A stretch of 64,000 nucleotides of DNA from Paenibacillus sp. SZ31 (GTDB lineage Bacteria > Bacillota > Bacilli > Paenibacillales > Paenibacillaceae). Positions 8,030-16,810 of this stretch are shown here, piece after piece. Where the stretch lies: assembly GCF_012912005.1 (NCBI RefSeq), contig NZ_JABBEA010000004.1, positions 248,001 through 312,000 on the forward strand. Direction: 5' to 3'. A program made the position numbers and the translations under genes. The notes under the pieces were generated by a model. The model had not been told where the DNA came from. It worked only from the letters and a program-made list of their open reading frames with translations, and did no database searches. How positions within the stretch are numbered: the first letter of the stretch is position 1; every line of letters begins with the position of its first letter.

Positions 8030-9373
8030 CTACTTATTCTGAGATTTCTTTTCCTGTTCAACCGCTTTGTCGAGCAGCTTCTGCATTTTCGGCTGCTGCT
8101 GCTTCACATAATCTGCGGCTGTAATCTTGCCATCCAATACCGGCTGGATGTCAGTGAAGAACAGGTCATACCATTCCGCATTGTACGTGTAGTTACCTGG
8201 CAGAGCCCGGCCGTAATCCTCTACGATGTCAATGAATTCTTGCTTGTTGGCTGGTTTCGTGGATGTATCTTTGGCCCACTCATCTGCCATATCAAGCAAG
8301 TTCGGGATTTGTACCTTGGCATCCACCAGTTGTTGCATGCCTTCCTTCGAAGCCGTAAGGTAGTTCACCAATGCTGCCGCTTCTTCCGGATATTTCGTTT
8401 TCGCCGATACCCCAATTCCCAGAGATCCGATCCACGTTGCCGATTTGCCAGTAGATCCCGCAGGGAAAGGTAACAAATCATAATCGAAAGGCAGTTTCTC
8501 AAATGTACTCATATCCCATGGACCTACAGGGAAGAAAGCCATTTCACCTTTCATCCAGCGTTGGTACGTATCCAATGTTTGCGCTTCCTCAATAGAAGGT
8601 GTGATTTTGTATACGTTTTGCATATCCGCGAAGAACTGCAATGCTTCAGCGAATTTCGGATCGTCAATCGTTACCTTTGTTTTGGTTTCATCCAGCCAGT
8701 CGCCACCGTTGCTCCATACAAAGGATTGCAGGGCCCACTGTACGTTGAATCCAGTACCGTATACATCCGGTTTACCATCTCCATTGGTATCCTTGGTCGC
8801 TTGCTGGTTCACCTTAATGAACTCTTCCCATGTATATGGTTTATCCGTGTCAGGGAATGGAATGCCCTCTTTTTCAAACAAAGTCTTGTTGTAGCCCAGT
8901 GCAAATGGCCCCAGATCTTTCGGCATACCGTAGATATCACCTTGGCCTGCCATTTGGCCGTCATAGCGATACAGATCCACGCCGTATTTCCAGATATTAT
9001 CGAGATCGACATCCGGGTTATTTTCAATATACGATGTGAGGTTCATGAGCACATTGCTGTTCACATACGCTTTCACATCGCCCGGATTGATGTAGAATAC
9101 GTCAGGCAAGCTGTTGCCTGTAATTGCCGCTCTCAGTTTGGTTGCATATTGATCCGCAGCCGTTACGATGATTTTGACTTTCACACCCGGATGATCTTCT
9201 TCGAATTTCTTGACCACCGCCTGGTAAGCTTTCTGCTCGTCTGTACCTCCGCGGAACATAAACGTTAACTCCTTGTCCCCACTCGCGCCGCTGCTACCTC
9301 CACAACCTGCAAGTACCAGCGCACTTACCAGCATAAGAAGCATAAATGTGACCCAATTCTTTTTCTTTACCAT
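8030..9373 (-). CDS. Sugar ABC importer substrate-binding lipoprotein, AraN-like
   Basis: A 447-residue extracellular solute-binding protein of the carbohydrate (SBP family 1) type. A KKKNW N-terminus, hydrophobic segment and lipobox ALVLAGC give a lipidated Cys near residue 24, so it is anchored to the outer face of the membrane. The mature part shows the usual two-lobe pattern, including [11 protein letters not shown] near 97 and [12 protein letters not shown] near 265. I start at the ATG at 9371-9373 because AGGAGGGG lies 7 bases upstream; the frame reaches 25 codons further without support. It is first in the operon followed by two permeases and the AbnB-like enzyme, which points to arabino-oligosaccharide capture. 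Ligand identity is inference. Confidence 0.9.
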   Translation of the reverse strand: MVKKKNWVTFMLLMLVSALVLAGCGGSSGASGDKELTFMFRGGTDEQKAYQAVVKKFEEDHPGVKVKIIVTAADQYATKLRAAITGNSLPDVFYINPGDVKAYVNSNVLMNLTSYIENNPDVDLDNIWKYGVDLYRYDGQMAGQGDIYGMPKDLGPFALGYNKTLFEKEGIPFPDTDKPYTWEEFIKVNQQATKDTNGDGKPDVYGTGFNVQWALQSFVWSNGGDWLDETKTKVTIDDPKFAEALQFFADMQNVYKITPSIEEAQTLDTYQRWMKGEMAFFPVGPWDMSTFEKLPFDYDLLPFPAGSTGKSATWIGSLGIGVSAKTKYPEEAAALVNYLTASKEGMQQLVDAKVQIPNLLDMADEWAKDTSTKPANKQEFIDIVEDYGRALPGNYTYNAEWYDLFFTDIQPVLDGKITAADYVKQQQPKMQKLLDKAVEQEKKSQNK

Positions 9374-9387
9374 CTGAACCCCTCCTG

Positions 9388-9456
9388 ATCTGGATTTGTA
9401 ACCGTATTCAATTGGATGAAATAGGATTTCTGTTGTTAAATTTATCAAATCCAGAT
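9388..9456 (-). promoter_or_regulatory. Widely spaced perfect inverted repeat in importer promoter/leader
   Basis: ATCTGGATTTG at 9388-9398 and its exact reverse complement CAAATCCAGAT at 9446-9456 are separated by 47 bp. The promoter-proximal arm sits between the putative -35 and -10 boxes, the other in the 5' leader. This suggests a two-site operator or a hairpin in the leader RNA; the regulator is unknown. Confidence 0.5.
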
Positions 9457-9468
9457 CACTTTAGTCAA
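9439..9468 (-). promoter_or_regulatory. Putative sigma-A promoter of the arabino-oligosaccharide importer operon
   Basis: On the minus strand TTGACT (9463-9468) and TAAATT (9439-9444) are separated by 18 bp, about 65 bp upstream of the binding-protein start. The -35 box matches the consensus at five of six positions, the -10 box is weaker, as expected for a regulated promoter. Confidence 0.5.
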
Positions 9469-9505
9469 CACTTTTATAAAACATTTTATATTTATCTAAA
9501 ATAAA

Positions 9506-10483
9506 TTAATACATCGGCCAGCCATTCGCGTCCCAAAGCAAGTCATTAATCAGCAATTTCGGATTGCCATTATCCTCTGCATCATAGGCGTGTCGTGCAA
9601 TGACATTGCCGTTGTACACGTCCTGACCACCTGGACCTTTCCATTTCACATTGCCTGTATCCAATATCGTTCCGCCGCCATTCAGCATGTTCACTCCGTT
9701 TTTATCCACATAAGGGCCTGTAATACTCGTCGAACGCCCATAGACCATTTTGTAGGTACTGTTTACCCCTTGGCAGCAAGAATCGATTGAAGCAAACAGG
9801 TAATAGTATCCACCACGATATACAACACTTGGTCCTTCAATAGCACCCCCGTTATTCGGACGCGAAGCAATGGAAGTTATGCTTCCTGTCGGTTTCATCG
9901 TGTTTTTGTCCAGCTTGACAATTTTCAGACCGCTCCAGAAAGAACCGAAGGCCAGCCATGGGTTGCCTGAAGCATCAATGACTAGATTCGGATCAATCGC
10001 ATTATAATTATTGGCAGTCGTGGTCTGAAGCACCAATCCTTCGTCTTTCCACTGCCCTGCTCCAATGCTGTTGGCAGACGCAAGACCAATCGCAGACCGA
10101 TTGGAGCCAAAGGTGGAGATCGAATAATAGAGCCATACTTTTCCGTTATACTGCTCTACGTCTGGTGCCCATACATCCAATCCACTTTGTCCGGGAACAG
10201 CAGAGGCCCACCAGAACGGTTTACTTAAAAAGATTTGTGGAACACGATACCAGGACGATCCATTATCCGATTTCAATACCTGGATGCCCGGGCCGGTTGA
10301 GAAGGTGTACCACGAGCTTCCCTCTTTGATAATTGATGGATCATGAACGGCGGTATCTCCGCTCAGATTCCAGAACGCTGCCAAAGCTTTTGACTGACCC
10401 GCCAGTAGTAATACCATCACAAGTAATGCCGGTAACGCCAACCGCTTCCACTTAAACCTCTTCACATTGCTCAACTTTTCCAA
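9506..10483 (-). CDS. abnA: Secreted arabinan endo-1,5-alpha-L-arabinosidase (GH43), AbnA-type
   Basis: A 325-residue secreted enzyme. A basic N-terminus (VKRFKWKR) and hydrophobic stretch ending in KALAAF form a signal peptide with cleavage near residue 36. The GH43 propeller follows, with Asp in VHDPSIIK near 48 (base), Asp in NAIDPNLV near 167 and Glu in AIEGPSVV near 219 (acid). Length and motifs match B. subtilis AbnA, which cuts linear arabinan outside the cell. The open frame can begin at a GTG at 10493-10495, but AAAGGTGGAG overlaps that GTG and is correctly spaced (6 bases) from the TTG at 10481-10483, so I choose the TTG. It lies between the importer operon it would feed and a divergent regulator gene. 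Confidence 0.92.
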   Translation of the reverse strand: MEKLSNVKRFKWKRLALPALLVMVLLLAGQSKALAAFWNLSGDTAVHDPSIIKEGSSWYTFSTGPGIQVLKSDNGSSWYRVPQIFLSKPFWWASAVPGQSGLDVWAPDVEQYNGKVWLYYSISTFGSNRSAIGLASANSIGAGQWKDEGLVLQTTTANNYNAIDPNLVIDASGNPWLAFGSFWSGLKIVKLDKNTMKPTGSITSIASRPNNGGAIEGPSVVYRGGYYYLFASIDSCCQGVNSTYKMVYGRSTSITGPYVDKNGVNMLNGGGTILDTGNVKWKGPGGQDVYNGNVIARHAYDAEDNGNPKLLINDLLWDANGWPMY

Positions 10484-10817
10484 ACCGAACTCCACCTTTC
10501 CGAATCAAATGGTTAATTAGGTTCATGAAGTAATGAATCAATTTAGGTATAATAGGATTATAAAAGCGGTTTCATGACATTTCAATGGTATATTTCAAAC
10601 ATATGTAAACTGATTAACACTTATTTTAACCGGAATAGTGAACAAAATATAGTTTATATTTTCATATTTGCGCTATGTACAGTGGTTTTGGCTTCCATTT
10701 CTCCGCCCTTCCCTTCCATGAAGGAATGATTTATAATTATCTGAAATAAAACATATAAATGTGCAAATGTCTGCAATGAAAAGAGACTTTGTTCAGAACG
10801 GGGAAAGGAATCCACCT
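10484..10817. promoter_or_regulatory. Divergent control region between abnA and the ArsR-type regulator gene
   Basis: An AT-rich stretch of about 330 bp holding the abnA promoter (10557-10585) and, for the regulator on the plus strand, a TATAAT at 10732-10737 without a good -35 box. Short palindromes such as CTTCCATGAAG occur near 10705-10725. Operator identity cannot be fixed from one copy. Confidence 0.45.
10557..10585 (-). promoter_or_regulatory. Putative sigma-A promoter of abnA
   Basis: On the minus strand TTGAAA (10580-10585) is followed after exactly 17 bp by TATAAT (10557-10562), a near-consensus sigma-A promoter. The start of abnA lies about 75 bp downstream. Confidence 0.6.
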
Positions 10818-11735
10818 ATGATTTATATTAAAGATCTGATGTCGGGTGTGAATATCTTCAAAGCGCTCAGTTCGGAAATCCGGATTCAGATCATCGAGCT
10901 GCTGGCCAAGAACCAAAGTCTTAATCTCAATGATCTCGCAACTAAGCTGGGTCTCAGCAATGGCGCTATCACAATGCATATCAAAAAGCTCGAAGAGAGC
11001 GGATTGATTGAGATCAACACCGCTGTTGGTAAACATGGCATTCAGAAGATATGTTATCTCAATGAGGAAAAATTAATGGTTGATCTGCGTTCACAGGAGA
11101 TTAACAATCGTTACGAGGTGGAAATTCAGGTCGGTCATTACAGCGATTATCAGGCTGCGCCTACATGTGGTCTCGCTACCCGGGACAGCATTGTTGGAGA
11201 GTTCGATGATCCGCGTTACTTTGCTGATCCACTGCGAATTGATGCGGAGATGATCTGGCTGGCTGAAGGTTATCTGGAGTATCGGATTCCCAACTATCTC
11301 AAGCCGAATCAGTCGTTTAGCGAAATTCAGTTGTCGATGGAACTGGGTTCAGAGGCCCCTGGCTTTTGCGACAATTATCCTTCGGATATTTATTTCTACA
11401 TTAACGGTATTGAGATTGGCTGCTGGACGAGTCCGGGGGATTTTGGCAATACACGTGGTACCTTTAACCCAGAATGGTGGCCTCCCCATCTGAATCAGTA
11501 CGGCATGCTGAAGCTGATCCGAATCACGCAGGAAGGTAGCTATATTGATGGATGTCGTATCTCGGACGTAACGCTGGACCAGATTGGTTTGGATTACAAA
11601 AGCGATATTCACTTCCGCATTGCTGTAACGGACGGACCTTTGAACAAACGCGGCTTAACAATCTTCGGCAAAAACTTTGGCAATTACGGACAGAATCTGC
11701 TTGCTCGCGTACTCTATAACGTGCAAGAGGAATAG
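10818..11735 (+). CDS. ArsR-type HTH regulator with large C-terminal domain, next to abnA
   Basis: A 305-residue cytoplasmic regulator. Residues 10-85 form a winged helix of ArsR type (FKALSSEIRIQIIELL, then LNDLATKLGLSNGAITMHIKKLEESGLI). Residues from about 105 onward form one conserved domain (VGHYSDYQAAPTCGLA, FDDPRYFADP, ELGSEAPGF, SPGDFGNTRG, EWWPPHLNQYGMLK) that is not the metal-binding region of classical ArsR proteins. A close paralogue lies at 25407-26315, beside a GH51 arabinofuranosidase. The domain looks beta-rich and may bind a sugar. A GGGGAAAGGA ribosome site precedes the ATG at 10818; the frame extends 19 codons upstream without support. It is transcribed away from abnA, which it probably controls. 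Function beyond DNA binding is inference. Confidence 0.8.
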   Translation: MIYIKDLMSGVNIFKALSSEIRIQIIELLAKNQSLNLNDLATKLGLSNGAITMHIKKLEESGLIEINTAVGKHGIQKICYLNEEKLMVDLRSQEINNRYEVEIQVGHYSDYQAAPTCGLATRDSIVGEFDDPRYFADPLRIDAEMIWLAEGYLEYRIPNYLKPNQSFSEIQLSMELGSEAPGFCDNYPSDIYFYINGIEIGCWTSPGDFGNTRGTFNPEWWPPHLNQYGMLKLIRITQEGSYIDGCRISDVTLDQIGLDYKSDIHFRIAVTDGPLNKRGLTIFGKNFGNYGQNLLARVLYNVQEE

Positions 11736-11820
11736 AGCCCAACCTGACATAAAGCTTGAAATGGCAGTTCAACACAGGATTACCAAGATAACTGTTCAAC
11801 ACAACAATAATGTACCTTAG

Positions 11821-11847
11821 AAAGAGTGCGATTCAGCACTCTTTTTT
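11821..11847 (+). terminator. Intrinsic terminator
   Basis: AAAGAGTGC/GCACTCTTT stem with a 6-base loop and a run of T, downstream of the ArsR-type regulator gene. Confidence 0.85.
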
Positions 11848-12009
11848 TGTTGTTTCATCCTGACCATTCCCTTGTTCATTCCAGCTGGAACAAAACATAG
11901 TAGGTTATATAAATTATGTTGAACAGTTGTAGCCTTCCATCTTGTTTGCTATGTCGTGATATAATAATGGCCTGTAATGACAAAATGGAGTAACGGGCGG
12001 GGATACCTT

Positions 12010-12927
12010 TTGAAACTGGAGCGATTAATCTCAATCATATATAAACTGCTGAACCACGAAGTGTTGTCTGCTTCCACTCTGGCGGAAGAGTTTCAGGTGT
12101 CCCCAAGAACGATCTATCGGGATATTGATGTAATCTGCGCAGCTGGCTTTCCGGTTGTCTCCCATCAGGGACTTAAAGGCGGATATGGCATGATGGATGG
12201 ATATAAAATGGATAAGAGCCTGCTCGGTTCTTATGATGTGAATGCCCTAATTACGGTCCTTAGCAGTCTATCCACCGTATTCGAAGACGCGCGTGCACAG
12301 GGAACCATTGAACGTCTACAGACGATTGGACCCGAGCATCAGAACCCAAGTCTATCGGTGGATCTGGAGACTCGTCGAACGGAACCCGACGCCCTTCCTC
12401 ATCTCCGTACAGGGATTACGAAGCATCAAGTTGTGCGTTTTGACTACATCAATACGAAAAATGAACATATAACCCGCCATCTGGAACCAGTAAGACTTCA
12501 TTTTAAATATCGTAATTGGTACGTTTATGGATTTTGCCAGACAAGGCAGGATTATCGGGAGTTTCGACTGTCCCGGATGATGAACGTGCACCTGACATCG
12601 GAACACTTTCAACCACATCTGGAGCTTCCTCAGGCGACTGTTGTGTCAGATCCATCATGGCAAGACCAGATCAGTGATGTTATATTTCGGGTGAAACCGG
12701 AAGCACTCGCGGAAGCTATGGATCATTTTCAACAAGCGGATAAGCAATTTCACGAGGATGGAAGTATGACGATGCGTATCCGGGTCCATCAGCCGTTACA
12801 TGCCAAGTGGTTATGGTCGTTTCTACTTAGTTTGGGCAGTGGCGCCGAGGTGCTTGAACCGATTGAATTACGTGGCATTCTGAAAGAACAACTTCAAAAC
12901 GCACTCAAGCTCTATGAAGAAGTATGA
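12010..12927 (+). CDS. YafY-type HTH/WYL transcriptional regulator
   Basis: A 305-residue regulator with an N-terminal HTH_11 domain (LLNHEVLSASTLAEEFQVSPRTIYRDIDVI, residues 10-45) followed by a WYL ligand-sensing domain (HLEPVRLHFKYRNWYVYGFC, near 155-180) and a C-terminal extension. Proteins of this kind repress or activate a neighbouring gene in response to an unknown ligand. The family normally begins MKLERL, which here corresponds to a TTG at 12010-12012 with GGGCGGGG upstream; an ATG 11 codons earlier (11977) is the alternative. It is followed by DinB and YdeI-like genes, its likely targets. Target and ligand are not known. Confidence 0.85.
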   Translation: MKLERLISIIYKLLNHEVLSASTLAEEFQVSPRTIYRDIDVICAAGFPVVSHQGLKGGYGMMDGYKMDKSLLGSYDVNALITVLSSLSTVFEDARAQGTIERLQTIGPEHQNPSLSVDLETRRTEPDALPHLRTGITKHQVVRFDYINTKNEHITRHLEPVRLHFKYRNWYVYGFCQTRQDYREFRLSRMMNVHLTSEHFQPHLELPQATVVSDPSWQDQISDVIFRVKPEALAEAMDHFQQADKQFHEDGSMTMRIRVHQPLHAKWLWSFLLSLGSGAEVLEPIELRGILKEQLQNALKLYEEV

Positions 12928-12953
12928 CACGCTGTTGTCATACTTCTTTTTTT
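12919..12953 (+). terminator. Intrinsic terminator overlapping the YafY-type stop codon
   Basis: Perfect GAAGTATGACA/TGTCATACTTC stem followed by seven T. The left arm contains the end of the coding sequence. Confidence 0.88.
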
Positions 12954-13009
12954 ATAATCGTCTCAGTAAGTAACCCAATCCACCGCCAAATTAAAGGAGA
13001 CGATTATTA

Positions 13010-13519
13010 ATGAATCATCCGGAGCAGATGTATAACTACCACTCATGGGCCACTCAAACCATCTTGAGCAGAATCAAGGAACTGCCCGCTTCTGTACTGA
13101 GTCAGGAAGTGAATAGTTCGTTTGCAACCATCGCTCATGCCCTCAGCCATATCTATGCCGTGGATAAGATGTGGTACCTGGTGTTAACCGGCACAGGTAT
13201 GCCCGAGGCGCTGCAAGCATGCATACCTCTCAATAGTGAGATACACGGTTCAATAGATGAGTACATCCAATGTTTTGCCGACTTGTCGGTACAATACAGG
13301 GAATGGCTCCAAGGTCAGACTGATCTGGAGAAAACTATTCTGCTCGATAACCCATTTGCCGGAGTACGCGAAACCAGCTTATCGGAAATGGTATTCCATC
13401 TGGTCAATCACGGGACCTACCATCGGGGCAATGTATCTACTATGCTGCGTCAATTGGGGCACGCCTCCATCATGAATGACTATTCTCTATTCTGGTATCA
13501 AGAACCGGCTCAAGTATAG
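13010..13519 (+). CDS. DinB family protein
   Basis: A 169-residue four-helix-bundle protein of the DinB/YfiT superfamily. The expected metal-binding histidines are present: one in TIAHALSHIYAVDKMW near residue 45 and two in HLVNHGTYHRGNV near 130-137. Some members are thiol-dependent transferases using bacillithiol or similar cofactors; most are uncharacterised. AAAGGAG stands 10 bases ahead of the ATG. It lies just after a YafY-type regulator and 11 bp before a YdeI-like gene, forming a likely two-gene operon. Confidence 0.88.
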   Translation: MNHPEQMYNYHSWATQTILSRIKELPASVLSQEVNSSFATIAHALSHIYAVDKMWYLVLTGTGMPEALQACIPLNSEIHGSIDEYIQCFADLSVQYREWLQGQTDLEKTILLDNPFAGVRETSLSEMVFHLVNHGTYHRGNVSTMLRQLGHASIMNDYSLFWYQEPAQV

Positions 13520-13530
13520 ACAACGATTCG

Positions 13531-14100
13531 ATGGAAAATGTACATTGTATCCCCGTGACATCGAGGGAAGAATTGAGAAATTGGTTGCAAGAGCACGGAA
13601 AAGTCCAGAAATCTTGCTGGGTCATTGTGAGCATGAAACCAACTTCGGATACCCTGCTGTACTTGGACGTGGTTGAAGAGTCGTTATGTTTCGGATGGAT
13701 CGATGGTGTCAAAAAGAAAATATCCGAAACCCAATTAGCACAGAGATTATCTCCCCGAAGCACACGAAGCTCTTGGACTGAATTGAACAAGGAACGTGTC
13801 CGTCGTCTTGAAAAGTTGGGCTTGATGCATGACGAAGGTAGGAAGGTTCTTCCTGTGATGGACCTGAATGCTTTCATTATCGATGGTGTGATCGAACAAA
13901 GGCTGAAAGAGGACCAACGGGTTTATACGAACTTCCTGTCCTTCCCTGCCCTGTATCAAAACGTTCGGATGGATACGATCCAAAGTGTGAAACAGCAGCC
14001 CGCATTATTCCAGAGTAGATTGGACAAATTCATAACCAACACGAAGGAAAATAAAATGTACGGTCAGTGGCATGATAACGGACGACTTTTGGACTATTAA
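13531..14100 (+). CDS. YdeI/OmpD-associated family protein
   Basis: A 189-residue cytoplasmic protein matching the YdeI/OmpD-associated family (COG4430). Characteristic pieces are SREELRNWLQEHGKVQKSCW at the N-terminus, ESLCFGWIDGVKKK near 55 and RLSPRSTRSSWTELNKERV near 75. The family has been linked to protection from peptides in enterobacteria but has no established activity in Gram-positives. No strong ribosome site precedes the ATG, which is only 11 bp behind the DinB stop codon, so translational coupling is likely. Confidence 0.82.
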   Translation: MENVHCIPVTSREELRNWLQEHGKVQKSCWVIVSMKPTSDTLLYLDVVEESLCFGWIDGVKKKISETQLAQRLSPRSTRSSWTELNKERVRRLEKLGLMHDEGRKVLPVMDLNAFIIDGVIEQRLKEDQRVYTNFLSFPALYQNVRMDTIQSVKQQPALFQSRLDKFITNTKENKMYGQWHDNGRLLDY

Positions 14101-14117
14101 AATGTCTCTGAGACAGT

Positions 14118-14156
14118 AAACAGGACCTCCCTATAAGGAGGCCCTGTTTTGGTTTT
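14118..14156. terminator. Bidirectional intrinsic terminator
   Basis: AAACAGG.CCTCC paired with GGAGG.CCTGTTT, with T-rich tails. It separates the convergent YdeI-like and AraC-type genes. Confidence 0.85.
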
Positions 14157-14172
14157 TTTATTCAGTCATGTA

Positions 14173-15039
14173 TTAATGATTCTGCCTGTATGTTTTGGGA
14201 GACTTGCCATAGGCTTTCTTAAACTGGCGGGTGAAATAGTTACTGTCGTTAAACCCGCATTCATATGAAATTTCCGTAATGGACAGGTTCCCGTTTTTCA
14301 ACAAATGACATGCCTTCTCCAGACGCAACTTCTGCAGATAAGAGATCGGAGTCATCTGATAATAGGATCGAAAAATCCGATTCAGATGCCTTATCGAGAT
14401 ATTCGACTTCCCCGCAATGTCCTCCAGCGACAATGGCTCCAGATAATGATCTTCAATATATGAAATGGCATTCGCCAGATGCATCAGATTATTGCCCTCA
14501 ATGCCCTTTTCCTGCGTATCATATTGCCTCGACAAATATACAACCATCTCCGTAAGACGTGAGATCAGCATCGTCTGATAGCCTTGCTGTTTACTGTGAT
14601 ACTCCTCAATCATGAACGATATCAGCGATTCGACATACTCCAGACTGGAAATGGATAACGCCAGTTTACTCGGAAATGAGTGGGTATTACGATAGAACGG
14701 TTCCAAAACAAACAGTGCCTGGAAGCCATTGGATTTCCTGAGATCAGGCCCAGCCGAAGCAAGCATCTCTGGACTGAACATCACGTTACAGATCCTAAAA
14801 TCATGAGGATCTTTGTACGCATGATGGGTGTCCCCATTGATCACAAACACGTTTCCTTTTTTAATAAAAAATTCTTCGGTGTTCACCACATGGGTTGCAT
14901 GACCATTCAGGACAATCACAAGTTCCGTAAAATCCATATGATTATGGAGCTCCATGTCCTCGACATGTCCACCGTACTGAATAAAAAACGGAAATTGTTG
15001 ATGATCTGAAGTAAACCATCTCAAATATGCATTACTCAA
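14173..15039 (-). CDS. AraC family transcriptional regulator
   Basis: A 288-residue regulator. Residues 10-110 form a cupin-type sensor domain (HNHMDFTELVIVLNGHATH, then KKGNVFVINGDTHHAY). Two helix-turn-helix motifs occupy the last 100 residues (LEDIAGKSNISIRHLNRIFR and ITEISYECGFNDSNYFTRQF) and end with the family signature GKSPKTYR. Such proteins activate sugar-use genes on binding a saccharide. It is divergent from the GH43 xylosidase gene at 15209, its probable target. The start is a TTG with GGAGGGGGA upstream. Confidence 0.9.
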   Translation of the reverse strand: MSNAYLRWFTSDHQQFPFFIQYGGHVEDMELHNHMDFTELVIVLNGHATHVVNTEEFFIKKGNVFVINGDTHHAYKDPHDFRICNVMFSPEMLASAGPDLRKSNGFQALFVLEPFYRNTHSFPSKLALSISSLEYVESLISFMIEEYHSKQQGYQTMLISRLTEMVVYLSRQYDTQEKGIEGNNLMHLANAISYIEDHYLEPLSLEDIAGKSNISIRHLNRIFRSYYQMTPISYLQKLRLEKACHLLKNGNLSITEISYECGFNDSNYFTRQFKKAYGKSPKTYRQNH

Positions 15040-15208
15040 AAGTATTCCCCCTCCGCAAACATAGTTGGGTTGAATGTCTATATCATGCTATTCCAGGACC
15101 GAAAAATCAAGGTTCCATATACTAAAAAGCGTTATAATTCGCCTTGTAGCAGGGATTTTCAATGTGTCCAGATTCGTACTAAACTCTCACAATGAATAGG
15201 AGTATAAC

Positions 15209-16726
15209 ATGATGAAATATACCAATCCGGTGATTCCGGGTTTTTATCCAGATCCAAGTATCTGCCGTGTAGATGAAGACTTTTATCTGGTGACTAGTAC
15301 CTTTGAATATTTCCCGGGTGTACCCCTCTTCCACAGTAAAGACCTTGTGAACTGGCGTCAGATCGGTCATATCCTTACTACCCCAGAACAACTTCCTCTA
15401 GCGAATGCAGGCAGCTCTGGCGGTATTTATGCTCCAACACTCAGGTATCATGATGGCTGGTTCAATATGACAACAACCAATGTAAGCGGCGGCGGAAATC
15501 TATATGTACGCAGCTCCCAACCCGAAGGGCCATGGTCTACTCCCATCTTTGTCGATCAAGATGGTATAGATCCCTCTTTTCTATTTGATGAAGATGGTCG
15601 TGTGTATTTTCAAACGGCCTGTAATGGGGATGAAGGCGAGGGCATCTATCAGTGCGAGATAGACATCACAACCGGAGCCAGACTAACCAATAGCCGATTG
15701 ATCTGGACCGGAACCGGAGGAGCAGCCCCCGAAGCTCCCCACCTGTACAAAATAAATGACTTCTACTATTTGATGATCGCCGAAGGTGGAACCGAGTATG
15801 GTCACATGGAGACCGTTGCTCGAAGCACAGATCCATACGGACCATTTGAACCGTGTCCTCATAATCCCATTCTGTCCAATCGAAGCATGAAATCCAGTAT
15901 CCATGCAACGGGTCATGCAGACCTTGTCCAGATCCAGGATGGAAGCTGGTGGGCCGTATGTCTGGGCCTTCGTCCAGCAGGTTACCCCATGCGACACCAT
16001 CTGGGACGCGAGACCTTCCTGGCCCCTGTCACGTGGACAGAAGACGGTTGGCCGATAATCGGTGTGGACGGACATATTGAGCCGGAGATGACCGGACCTT
16101 CGTTGCCTGAGCACCCTTGGTCACCTCAGGCTATACGGGATCATTTTGACGAACCAACATTGAACATGAACTGGATCTTCTTGCGGAACCCGGCTCCGGA
16201 TAGTTGGACGCTCACAGAAAATCCCGGGCAACTCATCCTGCGGGGTCATTCAGTTTCGCTCGATGATGGACAAAATCCAGCCTTTGTCGGGCGTCGCTTG
16301 AGCCATTTCTTATGCAACATGGCTGCCGAGCTGCATTATGAGCCAGGTGCGAGCGGCGGTGAAGCCGGATTAACTGTATTTATGAATAATAAATATCATT
16401 ATGACTTGGCTGTAACACAGATCGACGGCCAGAAGAAAATCATCCTACGACGAACTGTCGGCTCTCTACGAACTGAACAGATGCTTGACTGTGAGCAGGG
16501 TCCCATTGTTTTACAGATCAAGGTCGACCGGAATCACTTTACGTTCCTCTACCAGCAAGGCTCATCCGATGCCATCGAAGTAGGTTCGGGTGAAACCCAT
16601 CTGTTGTCTACCGAAGTGGCAAGTGGCTTCACAGGTGTGATTATAGCCATGTATGCCTACGATCCATCGGGGGAACGCACACCTGCAAGTTTTGATTGGT
16701 TTGACTATACACCGTTGGAAGAATAA
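15209..16726 (+). CDS. GH43 beta-xylosidase / arabinofuranosidase
   Basis: A 505-residue intracellular enzyme. The GH43 propeller spans residues 1-300, with Asp15 in YPDPSIC (base), Asp in GIDPSFLF near 120 and Glu in APEAPHLY near 175 (acid). Residues from about 310 form a C-terminal beta-sandwich (DHFDEPTLNMNWIFLRNP) that shapes the active site in this type of beta-xylosidase, such as B. subtilis XynB. It would release xylose, or arabinose, from short xylo-oligosaccharides. There is no signal peptide. AGGAG lies 9 to 12 bases ahead of tandem ATG codons. A divergent AraC regulator probably controls it. Whether it favours xylose or arabinose cannot be told from sequence. Confidence 0.9.
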   Translation: MMKYTNPVIPGFYPDPSICRVDEDFYLVTSTFEYFPGVPLFHSKDLVNWRQIGHILTTPEQLPLANAGSSGGIYAPTLRYHDGWFNMTTTNVSGGGNLYVRSSQPEGPWSTPIFVDQDGIDPSFLFDEDGRVYFQTACNGDEGEGIYQCEIDITTGARLTNSRLIWTGTGGAAPEAPHLYKINDFYYLMIAEGGTEYGHMETVARSTDPYGPFEPCPHNPILSNRSMKSSIHATGHADLVQIQDGSWWAVCLGLRPAGYPMRHHLGRETFLAPVTWTEDGWPIIGVDGHIEPEMTGPSLPEHPWSPQAIRDHFDEPTLNMNWIFLRNPAPDSWTLTENPGQLILRGHSVSLDDGQNPAFVGRRLSHFLCNMAAELHYEPGASGGEAGLTVFMNNKYHYDLAVTQIDGQKKIILRRTVGSLRTEQMLDCEQGPIVLQIKVDRNHFTFLYQQGSSDAIEVGSGETHLLSTEVASGFTGVIIAMYAYDPSGERTPASFDWFDYTPLEE

Positions 16727-16739
16727 CCCTCAGCAACGG

Positions 16740-16776
16740 AAAACCCACCCTCCATGTACGCATGAAGGGTGGGTTT
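16740..16776. terminator. Bidirectional intrinsic terminator
   Basis: AAACCCACCCT/AGGGTGGGTTT stem followed by T. It lies between the convergent xylosidase and SLH-protein genes. Confidence 0.87.
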
Positions 16777-16810
16777 TTAAGTTAAGCTATATTCTGTTCA
16801 GAAGAATAGA

